DNA of 64,000 nucleotides, from positions 1 through 64,000 of the forward strand of contig JAACJM010000133.1 in NCBI GenBank assembly GCA_013368315.1, given 5' to 3'. Made by a program: the position numbers and the translations under genes. This stretch comes from Tetrapyrgos nigripes (lineage: Eukaryota; Basidiomycota; Agaricomycetes; Agaricales; Campanellaceae). The notes beneath the pieces were generated by a model, which saw nothing but the letters and a program-made list of their open reading frames with translations, did no database searches and was not told the origin of the DNA. This document shows positions 55,505 to 64,000 of the stretch, piece after piece (position 1 is the first letter of the stretch; each line of letters begins with the position of its first letter).

Positions 55505-57033
55505 ATGACACCTTTCACCTTCACCACCAACTCCAAAACACTGAAAAGCAAGAACGGGAAATACAAGCTGCGTGCACTCCTGGCTGGGCACCAGGGCGCA
55601 GTAGCGTGCGTGACTGCCCATCCACTGGGAAGTCATGTAGCCTCCGGAGGTAAGTGCACAACTTTTCGGGCAGGAAAGCCTTACAGGTGCATGTAGGCCG
55701 AGAGGGGACGCTTGTCTGGAAACTTCAAGACAAGAAACTACTGGGCTCACCAACTGGGGCTGGTGACCGGGGAGTTACGACTGCTTTAGCATGGATGATT
55801 AGACCAGATGATACCGATGATGGGCTGGCGTTTGGGACTGATGATGGATATTTATGCATCTGGCGTCGCAGCCGAAAGGAACAGGAGGTAGGCCAGCAAC
55901 TTCTGCTGAGAGCAATGGGCATTGACTCGACTTGCGATCCTAGTTCACCGAGGTGTACTGCAACCATCTCGAAGGGGGAGAGAATGGGCAGGAAATAACA
56001 GCCATCGCATTCGACGCGAGCTCCAGCCAGCTGGCTGTCGTCCATCGGGCTGAGATCGTTCACAGATTCGTAGTCGATCCATTGATGAGGCTGACCACAG
56101 TAAAATCGACAAGGATCAAGAACCACTGGCCCCAGGCGGTCGGTTTCAGACAGACAGCTGCCCGTGGTCCCGAAATCTGGAGTTTCGGAAGAGAGGATGG
56201 CGAAATGTGAGTAGATGTGACATGACGTTCTTACAAGCTGACTCACGTTGGAGAACAGACATATACTCGATGAAGGAGGGAAAATTACTGTGACAAAGAC
56301 CACCGGCGTGGTGATGTAAGTGATCTGAAAGAGCGATGTCTTTCTTTCTGAAACTGCTCAAAAGCGGTGGTGCTGCAATCAGCGTCAAAGACAATGCATA
56401 TATTCTGGATGATACGTCACAGGGTGTCGCTCTCTACAAACTTTTGGGTGCAGAAAGACTCAAGACATTTGCTGTGACGACCAACGAACGACGTTCAAGA
56501 AATGTTGGCTTCCATGACGGAGGAAAAGCTCTGATCTCCGGAAGCGATCATGGTGATGTCTACATTTTTGACCGAAGGACTGGTGAGGTCAACGACATCA
56601 TCCAGGTTGGGTGTAAAGATTGGGTACAATCCATAACGGTAAGTGACTTTCAGACTAAACGGAGTATAATCGTCCCTGAAGCTAGGAGCAGACGACAGAG
56701 ATGGAGGGTGTACCGATAATAATCATTGGTCGATCGGGGGAAAATTTGGGACAGACTGCTCTCCAAGTCTGGGAGAGGGAGATGCCTGCGCCAGAGAGGG
56801 AGGGAGTACACCAGGGGAGACTCCTGCAAGACTTCTACTGGTGGCAGGTAATTTGTGTGTTTTTATCCATTCTTTTTGTCATGCAGAATCTTCCGCCAGT
56901 GAGTGTTCTGATTGTTTGACTGTTTCCGTTGCTCAGACCATCTAAACAGGGAGCACACAAATGGATGGAGATTGTGACCGGTCTTGACCTGGGAATAGAG
57001 AGCATAGCTGATCGTGATATTGATACTCTGTAA
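55505..57033 (+). CDS. WD40-like repeat protein of fungal repetitive family
   Basis: Exons 55505-55649, 55697-55887, 55944-56206, 56259-56315 and 56365-56638 join in frame. Beta-propeller blades are recognisable: LLAGHQGAVACVTAHPLGSH with VASGGREGTLVWKL; TALAWMIRP...LAFGTDDGYLCIWRR; EITAIAFDASSSQLAVVHRA; KTFAVTTNERRSRNVGFHDG with GKALISGSDHGDVYIFDRRT. GH and WK/WR dipeptides are at the right spacing. After 56639 the frame is disturbed, though PIIIIGRSGENLGQTALQVWE still matches a last blade, and the end HKWMEIVTGLDLG...DIDTL is duplicated in tandem. The C-terminal part is probably decaying. Confidence 0.6.
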
Positions 57034-57283
57034 TGTAGCTCAGAGAAATGGCTGTATGCATGATATATATAATGAACTTACTTGATAAAAAGTGAGTGTT
57101 CTGATTGTTTGACCGTTTCCGTTGCTCAGAACATCTAAACAGAGAGCACGCGAGTGGATGGAGATTGTGACCGGTCTTGACCTGGGAAGCGTAGCTGATC
57201 GTGATATTGATACTCTGTAATGTAGCTCAGAGAAATAGCTGTATGCATGATATAATGAACTTACTCGATAAACCTGGATCGTA
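56898..57283. repeat. 193-bp tandem duplication at the WD40 gene 3' end
   Basis: Copy 1 starts at 56898 and copy 2 at 57091 (AGTGAGTGTTCTGATTGTTTG). Each includes an intron-like piece plus the C-terminal exon with its stop. A weaker third partial copy ends near 57405 (AACTTGATACTCTGTAATG). Confidence 0.8.
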
Positions 57284-57405
57284 AATCAGGGTTTTGCTCT
57301 TCCTCCTGCAGACTTGTTTGTCACGACCCATAACCAGTCGACTGCCACTAGACTTTGGGAGAGAGAGCGTGGATAGCCTTGAACTTGATACTCTGTAATG
57401 TTACT

Positions 57406-58121
57406 TAGTAAAACCGGCTGGACCTGTGGTATAACAGACTCACCTACATAGTTCTCCAATAAATTGACGGATTCTTCTAATCTCCAACGGGGCATTCTAG
57501 CTGTCCAGATGGAAATCGTGATGTCTTTCCCATGAAAGAAAGTATTCAGGTTGAGTCTACCTGACACGAGTTTCGTGGCAGTCTATCTGGGAAAGAAGGA
57601 TGAGAGATGAGGAATCGTCGATTTTGGTCTTGATGTGAGCCATGCTAAGAGCGGATCTTGGCACAGTGAGCATTTAGGGTGAACCTATAATGCTTGGGAC
57701 TACCCGACACGAGTTTCGTGGCAGTCTATCCAGGAAGAGAGAATGAGAGATGAGCGTATGAGGAGACTTTGCAAACTCCGAACACGTCTAACTCCAAAAG
57801 CGTCTGTTGTTGTTTGGCTGCAGCGTTAACTGGCAAACTGACCCAATTCACGCCTTTGACTTCATGCACTTCTTCTCCTCTAGCTCTCATCTTCAAAACT
57901 CCGACCGTAGACTGCTGCGCGCAGCTATCCTGATTATAACTTGAATTCGCTTCGAGTTAATATCCTTGTAACGCAGACTTGCCCTTGGCCGACAGTTTAG
58001 GTATGCAGTTTTATTCATCTTTCTGTTATTGCTGCTCATCTTGTACCCATCCTCAGTCCTTTCACGGTAGGTAGAGCACCAATCTAATCTTGCCAGAACA
58101 ACACTGAAATTGTCCCCACAG
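57406..58121. repeat. Intergenic with a 142-bp spaced direct repeat
   Basis: CTACCTGACACGAGTTTCGTGGCAGTCTAT (57558) recurs at 57700 as CTACCCGACACG..., about 65 bp shared. The rest is the upstream region of the gene at 58122. Confidence 0.65.
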
Positions 58122-60209
58122 ATGTCCAGCACCCCGAAGTATTCAGTGAAAGACCTCATCAAAGATCCTAGTATCCTCACTCTGTTTGCGAAGCCCGGAA
58201 CTCGTATGTTTTGCCATCACTTCCCCTGGATGTGCAATGCTAACCAAACCATAGCTCTCAAATCCTTCGATGGTTTATGTGGCAATCATGTTGGAGAGGT
58301 CCTAGTATCCACACCTAACATGTCAACCCTCTACCGCCCTCCTCTGAACCAATGCTCCGTCCGAATGAGGAGAGATGGTCATTTTGGCCCAGACGACCCT
58401 CTGTACTTTCCTCAGCCATTCCATCGTCCAACTGCCCATCTTGCTGTCATCAGAGCCCCCCAACCCTCACCTGATCACCCATTCGCCGTCGCTTGGATCG
58501 TCCTCAATGATTCTCATTTCGAGCTCTCCACTCAGACATTCTGCGTCGGATTTGGCTTCTTAGATAGACGTCTTCGTTCCAAGCTTGTTGCTTTGAGCGA
58601 TACCGTCTTCAAGTCAATACCACATGGGCAAGAGGATGACCCATACATTCGCTCAAGTCGTGAACACCTTCGTCGTCTGATGGACCGCCTGAACTTATCT
58701 GCCCCCATGGATGATCTCTTTCTCCGGTTTCAATGTGCTCAGCACCATCTTCTGGAATTGGATGCAAGAATTCAGTGGATTAAAACCTTTCGAGAGAGAT
58801 ATGGAGCAACACCTAGTGTGGATCACCCAAGCATGGCTGATGCTTCGTTGGTTGGGGCCTTCACCGATGATTTAGATGTTCTCGAGAATCTCTTTCAGTG
58901 CCAAATCCCGGTTTACTATGTTCGCATTCTATCTCGTGCGGGCAACGCTCGGATAGACAAGCTGCAACAATTTCTCCCTCTTAACCAAAAATCCCAGTTG
59001 CACAGTGGGTTTGAGGTTGACTTGTCTGACAAAGTCCCATCGCACTGCGTTATCTTCACTGGCCTTGCGCAAAATCCTGAGTGATATGTGACAATGGTCA
59101 ACTACGTCATCTCGCTTTTGGATTATCCTTCTCCACTCGGAAACTCTACACCCCAAAGCTCGACATCCATGCAAAAGGCCAGCCTTCCTTTTAAATCTAC
59201 CCTTCCCACCAGGTCCACCTCCTCTGCCTCCCAAGGACGATATGCCCCATGTAAGGTTGCTCAATGGCCCTATTTCTCTCTCTGATTCATGTTTTCTATA
59301 GATACAAGAGGAGGGAAAGCCAAGCAACTCGCTGACAGCTCCAACAATACTTTCATGACTCCCTCCAGCCCAGTTATGCCGCAATCAATAGACAACTGGA
59401 GAATTGCATTAGAGGAACTTGCAACCCACAATCAGTCTCTCGCTGCCCCTGAGGGAGTAAACCGTGGTTATGCTCTTCCGCCGGCGGACTTATTTGTGAC
59501 AACCGGTAACCCGTCGACCGCTGCTACCCTCTTTCGCAACTACCTCAAGTTGAAGGATATCTTCATTTACCGTCTCTCGTATAGCTCTAAACGCTACTCA
59601 AAGAAACAATGGCGACAGCTGCTCACTATTGACGAGGAGCAGGAGATCAGGTCCGACACACGCACAGGGAAGCAGCGACTGGAGATGCAGACTCTGTTGA
59701 AGAGTATGGTGAGCAGGAATACCGTCCAATTTGATCAGTTATCGTCTGTTCCTGTGACTTGGCGCGGTGAAACAATTGATGGTATCCAGGTACCACCAAC
59801 CATCGCCAAGGAGATCATCTGGGAACTGTACAAGCTCAACTTCCGGCAGGATCTCGTCGCGCTGGATGCCCAGCTCGACGAGAGCAATATGTCACTGCCA
59901 GAATGCCAGAATCTTCTTGACTGGTGCTGGATTGGAGCGAGAGAGTACACTGACTGTCAGAAGGCGCAAGGTGGGTTAGCTTCCACGGATCCCACAAAAA
60001 GGTCACAGATCTTGGGGGCTCTTCACAAGATCATGACTACCTGGTGTGGACCGAAGCCTCCTGTGCTGTTGTCTGGGTTTCCGGTTGATATGAGTGGTCA
60101 CAATTTTGGGACTCGGCTCGACCAGATTGAAAGAGACCTTGCTTTTTACTATACCAGTTCTTTCCTCAATGTATTTTTCAGAGCAGCATCTATCCCATAC
60201 CGCTTGTAG
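58122..60209 (+). pseudogene. Agaricomycete-type orphan protein, 661 codons, one in-frame TGA
   Basis: Exons 58122-58203, 58255-59250 and 59302-60209 join in frame; introns are about 51 nt. Domain-like blocks: LKSFDGLCGNHVGEVL; LSTQTFCVGFGFLDRRLRSK; HLLELDARIQWIKTFRERYG; LVGAFTDDLDVLENLFQCQI with PVYYVR; LPPADLFVTTGNPSTAATLF; and TIAKEIIWELYKLNFRQDLV with ALDAQL. The protein ends FFRAASIPYRL. I recall this layout (GAFT..L.....L...GIPV...R and EI.WEL.ELNFR.EL..LD) as a very common unannotated mushroom family. TGA at 59082-59084 interrupts QNPE*YVTMVNYVISLL, while the frame continues, so it is a nonsense change or, less likely, a cryptic GTGATA intron. Start ATG 58122 follows CCACAG. Confidence 0.65.
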
Positions 60210-60738
60210 TAGTCATTTTTTGCTATGTGTTGATACATATCCCTACTCAGACTTTGGTTATTATGAATTTGTATGTTCTCTTTATTGTTCTAAACATGTG
60301 TGACAAACATTTAGACAAGAAGAATAAGCTAGTCTCCCGGTATGTGAGGTCTTACGAAGAAAGGAAAGATGAAGTCTGAGGACTTGGCCCAAAGGGCAAT
60401 CAGCAAGGCCGGCGGTCACGTCAGATCCAAGAGAGGGCAAGGGCCTGGACACGCTTTAACCTGGTCAAACTTCGTGTGCGGAGGCGTAGGTGGAAATGAC
60501 ATAAGAAGGAAATTCCATGGTTCTCTAAGTACTCTACATAGCGATAAGTCATATAATAGTCCACATTATCGTAACTAATGTCCCTGTCCGCTGCTCCTCA
60601 TCAACGTGATGAGGAAGAGAGCCACCAAAACCTGCCTTCAATGTTATCAGACACTGCCTCAGAACCAACGATTATCATTGCCTCAGCTTTCCTCCCATAA
60701 CCCACTTCTCAAAAACAGAGGCAGAGATGACTAAATTT
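60210..60738. repeat. Intergenic; repeat R2 copy 2 with hairpin insertion
   Basis: 60546-60660 matches 50416-50500. It carries an extra segment with a perfect hairpin CCTCATCA-ACG-TGATGAGG (60595-60613). Confidence 0.65.
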
Positions 60739-61790
60739 TCAATCCCTAGAGAGATCAACAAGAACTGATCTCCCATAAGAGTAATCAAAACGAGCGGCAT
60801 GGCTTATGATACGATCCAGACCAATGATATCTTTCTCGTCGCTGAGCTGAGAAGAGTACGTCGTGGCCTGGAAGTGGGGATAACGGAGGAAAGGGTCGGA
60901 TAGCGGCTTCACCAACGGAAGAAAGGGTCGGACATGGATGAGGATAGGTGTACCATGTTCAGCGGACATGTCTTCAATGACTTCTATTTGGCCAGCTATA
61001 GCTGATGGACTCCCGACTGGTCGATAAATGATATGAGAGTTCCTGGAATGTGTATGCACGCCAGAGAAATTGATGCCTTTGTGCTTCGCATATGCACGGA
61101 AATTGCCTTTCATCTCGTGGTTCTCCTCCTGGGGAGGAGGAGCATTTGCCGGAACGAAACATTTGTCGAAAAGAACTTTGAGCTGCTTCACTGCCTCAGG
61201 ACACTCTGGACGTCTGAGCCAGTGGCGAATGTTGGCTGTACGCGCTAAGGTTTTCATGATCGTGGATTCCATGACGCCTGGACAACAATGTGAGTAGGAC
61301 AATAACTGAAAACAGTCACTACTTACCACCAATGTGATCACTAGTATTAATCTTCTGCAAAGTTCCGACCAAACGCTCAAACGGAAAGCACCACCAGTTA
61401 AGTATGGGTCCATAGCGTATGAGGAAGTCATATATGTGACCGGCTGTGTGAATATTGGGGCGAGCAGCGTGTTCTCTTGTATGAGGATGTACTTTACGCA
61501 AATTGTTGACCCATTTATCAACGAACTCCTGAAATGCATCTGCACGATCAGTCGTCATTGTGTTCCAGCAAACTATCATTACTGCCTGGAAGAGCCACAT
61601 AGTATGATCCAAAACACTCTGTAGAACAGCAGGATCTTGACTCGGTGGAGAGTGTTCGTCTCCCCACAACGTCACGAGTGCAATGGGTAGATAGATGGTG
61701 CTGAGGGTCCTCCATTCGTCAGCTTTGAGAGTGCCTGCGTCGGCGTCACCGTAGTTCTTAGGCACAGAGTTACAGGATGGAAAGATAGAC
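60739..61790 (-). pseudogene. CACTA/Tnp2-like transposon protein, C-terminal fragment
   Basis: Exons ~61790-61327 and 61277-60739, joined by GTAAGT...TCCAG. The first has the hallmark C-terminal region of fungal Tnp2/CACTA-like proteins: LKADEWRTLSTIYLPIALVT, CWNTMTTDRADAF, RPNIHTAGHIYDFLIRYGPI and WWCFPFERLVGTLQKINTSD. The second continues TIMKTLARTANIRHWLRRPE and ends in a fungal-type tail (FLRYPHFQATTYSSQ). The transposase core that precedes this region is missing: similarity stops near 61790, where plus-strand coding sequence begins. No TIR pair was found. Confidence 0.7.
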
Positions 61791-62281
61791 AGATTTGATG
61801 ACCGGTTCATAAAGGTGTTCAGGAGAGAGTATGATGGAATTCGCAACCGAAATGCCCTGATTGAAGGAGTTGCCCCACATCCACTGTTCAAAGCTTCTCG
61901 TGATCCTTTCTTGGGTAATCTTACGGAAGAAGAAACTGAAGAAATTGGTAACATTGTCAGCATCCTTTCCTTCTTGGCCGCTATTTCAACTCTTATTGTT
62001 GACATTGGTACACACAGGACAAACGAATCAAATTATGGTATGATCAGTTCACAGAACAGAGCAGCATGCCACCAAAGCAGGCCTATTTGTTGAAGCAACT
62101 TGGCAAACCAAAATCAAATGATCAGCAGGTTTCTCCGTTTCCTTCGCCACTAAAACCAAAGTCCCGGAAGGAGACGCTCGGCTCAATTATACCACCTCCT
62201 TGACTAAAAAGGAAAAGAGGCGACATCAACTACAAGGATGATTCTGATGAATCTGATGATGGCAAGGACAACGGGCACTGA
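61760..62281 (+). other. Plus-strand coding fragment, unrecognised
   Basis: Open frame reading LQDGKIDRFDDRFIKVFRRE, NRNALIEGVAPHPLFKASRD and LTEEETEEIGNIVSILSFLA. An overlapping frame further right reads PPKQAYLLKQLGKPKSNDQQ. A third ends DINYKDDSDESDDGKDNGH. It may be two or three exons of a lysine/acid-rich protein with unresolved splicing. No family named. Confidence 0.35.
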
Positions 62282-62433
62282 AGGAAGGGTGACTTAGGTT
62301 TCCATTTTTTTGTATTTTGTTTGTAACAATCGTCTTGGTCCGTAGTCCGCAGTACTTATTACTTGTTTCATACTTCTTACTAGACTCATCCCCATCTGTG
62401 CTCACATAAGGGATGAGCGCAATCACCAACCAA

Positions 62434-62946
62434 CTGGTATCGTTCGTTGGCGCTTAGGACCCCTGGCTGTGGGAGCAGGGACTTGTAAATATTTTCGTTT
62501 GCTCTCCAAGCGAGCGTAGAGTCAAGGTCTACTATCCTCATTACATCGCAACTTTAAATACTTCAGCTTTCTTCCTGCATTCTAGAGTATTGTTTTAAGT
62601 TACACAAAGCCAATAAGTTTAATTCTACGATGCTAAGGACCGGGATTGGGGTGAAAGCCGTGATATCCATATGGATATTGAAGCAAGTAATGTCCTGGCC
62701 CATATGGTCCATTTGGCAGGTAGACTGTTGGTGGAGGTACTGGAGGCATTAGAGGGATGGCTCTCGAATACAGTTTAATTATATCACGGGCCTACTTTGG
62801 TACTATAGCATGTTTCGAAAGGGTATATGATGGATGCAGAGGCAGAAAAGAGCTTCTTTGAGATAGGGGCAGAAGAGAGAAACAAAAAATTTTGCAAGTC
62901 CCCGCTCCCACGGTCAAGGGTCCTAAGCACCAACGAAAGATACCAG
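62434..62946. mobile_element. Short (~0.5 kb) non-autonomous TIR element with coding remnant
   Basis: Inverted repeats of about 65 bp at ~85% identity: CTGGTATCGTTCGTTGGCGC from 62434, against the complement ending at 62946; the inner parts both read GGGAGC(A/G)GGGACTTG. No duplication of 2-8 bp was found at the edges. Inside, the minus strand has a frame open to a stop near 62637, ending YGPGHYLLQYPYGYHGFHPNPGP, a Pro/Tyr/Gly-rich protein tail. This suggests a deletion derivative of a larger transposon rather than a simple MITE. Confidence 0.7.
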
Positions 62947-63479
62947 CCGTTCTGTGAGAACCCTTGTTGGGGTTTGAAGCAGAATGGATGGGACCGAGCC
63001 TAACTTCTTACTTCCTCTCACTGATCGTCCATATCTTTAAATCCGCTGTCTCTGGCCTCGCGACCCTGAAGGAACTGAGCTGTACCCCGCTTCCTACAGA
63101 TTTGGAAAACGCGCTTCCAATGCACACGAAGTGTGGAGTGCTAATTCTTACCGGTTATTTCTGACCCAAAGTATGCCTCCAAACCCTGTGTATATGGCTC
63201 CAGTTTCAGTGAGCAAGATGGCGGGGTTCTGTAAAGATATTGGTGAGGTGGATTTGGTGAAGGCAGAACTAGAGGAGGTAGAGTTGGAGGCGAATCCAAA
63301 AATTAGAGATGGGCCGATGTCAGAAGGATCTGGTGGCAGAGAGATTCGGCAATCTGAGCGGGACGTGAAGGTGTTAGTGCAAGAGTTGACGGTCTTTAGT
63401 CAATGTTACACGCGTCTTGGTTGTCGAGTTGGACTATGTATCTAATCCGTGCATTTACTAAATGCAATACATTTGTGGT
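62947..63479. other. No recognised gene
   Basis: A plus-strand frame 63175-63445 (PPNPVYMAPVSVSKMAGF, LVKAELEEVELEANPKI) looks mildly coding but belongs to no family I know. Confidence 0.35.
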
Positions 63480-63489
63480 CCGGACTGAG

Positions 63490-64000
63490 TGACATGGACC
63501 CTACAGACAACACCGCTACCGAGCCATTGTAAGACGTCTGGCATGAGGACTTGGGATTTATAACATGAAAACGGAAGAAGAGTGAGTAGACAATGAAGGA
63601 AGCAAAGTGGTGAAATGGAAAACGTACCTCATATCCTTAACACCCGCAATAATCTCCGTACTCGCGAAATACCTATCCGCTGAACCCTCCCCTCTCTTCC
63701 TCAAATTATACTCCAAGTATTTTGTCACATCCCCCAACGCCTTCCCTTCTTTCTGAAAGTAAACCACAACACCCACACCTTTCTTCTTCTCATCCTTAGC
63801 CATATCTACCTGAACATCCTGCGCCGTCTGAATACACTCTTCAATTGCATACACCAGATATCACTTCCAAATACGTCACTTCGTTGCATTGGTCGTGGAT
63901 TCGGAGAGTAACGTGGACGTCGGATGAAGAGAAGAGAAGGGTGGGATCACTGAAGATACAGATGATAAAGTTACCGATTCAAGATTGGGGGAAGGAAGGT
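63490..64000 (-). pseudogene. Urc1-like GTP cyclohydrolase II, C-terminal part (runs off the window)
   Basis: On the minus strand: FLPPI near the window edge, VTLRIHDQCN, a frame change, SDVFGSDI, a gap where CTCRPYL should be, then MYAIEECIQTAQ, KKGVGVVVYFQKEGKALGDV and TKYLEYNLRKR, then DRYFASTEIIAGVKDMR with a good donor (AG|GTACGT). The next exon continues LMPDVLQWLG at about 63526-63500 and then leaves the family sequence. It is the GTP cyclohydrolase II-type domain of Urc1. The zinc-binding Cys cluster (normally C-x-R...C-x-C) is damaged by the ~13-nt loss, and the C-terminal ~40 residues are missing. An inactive copy. Confidence 0.8.

Noticed and set aside
1..64000. CRISPR arrays, rRNA or tRNA genes
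   Set aside because: No spaced palindromic repeats of suitable size, and no cloverleaf or rRNA-like sequence noticed. The tandem repeats present have no unique spacers.

Overview
The window looks like a repeat-rich, gene-poor region of a filamentous basidiomycete genome, most likely Agaricomycetes. Reasons: genes split by introns of about 48-60 nt with GT(A/G)NGT...AG ends; homologues of fungal families (2-Cys peroxiredoxin, MAPKK, TRAPP Trs33, POT peptide transporter, Urc1-like GTP cyclohydrolase); and several protein families that I know mainly as multi-copy families in mushroom-forming fungi. No rRNA, tRNA, CRISPR or bacterial operon structure was seen. All identifications are by eye, without database searches.

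Layout. 0.6-1.3 kb: a small secreted-protein gene. 1.7-5.3 kb: a complete PIF/Harbinger DNA transposon (transposase plus a divergent accessory gene). 5.5-7.8 kb: three blocks of an 11-bp minisatellite around a broken gene. 8.0-8.7 kb: a decayed MAP kinase kinase. 10.25-12.31 kb: a Harbinger deletion derivative that kept its AT-hook/Myb-like gene but lost the nuclease. 14.6-20.5 kb: a dead 2-Cys peroxiredoxin gene whose intron carries a 5.0-kb Harbinger (15292-20293), which itself contains a Tc1 element (15450-17076). 20.6-21.4 kb: the N-terminal half of an Urc1-like gene. 24.8-32.0 kb: a complete copia retrotransposon with apparently identical LTRs. 32.3-36.0 kb: a DNA transposon encoding a 988-codon putative DDE transposase of a family I cannot assign to a named superfamily. 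36.2-39.7 kb: a hAT transposon in eight exons. 40-50 kb: a small intact gene, a truncated TRAPP subunit gene, a T5orf172-domain gene, a POT transporter relic and duplications. 50.4-62 kb: fungal-specific repetitive genes (coiled-coil, WD40-like, two orphan families) and a CACTA/Tnp2-like C-terminal fragment. 62.4-62.9 kb: a short TIR element with a coding remnant. 63.5-64 kb: the C-terminal part of an Urc1-like gene on the opposite strand.

How it fits together. At least nine kinds of selfish element or repeat have accumulated here, some nested, and the nearby host genes are decaying. Most premature stops in the transposon proteins are single C-to-T changes, usually CGA to TGA (Tc1, Harbinger-3, copia, the 32-36 kb element, hAT, the 58-60 kb orphan gene, the peroxiredoxin relic). 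This points to cytosine-methylation-driven or RIP-like decay. Harbinger-1 is the element that looks most likely to be still competent.
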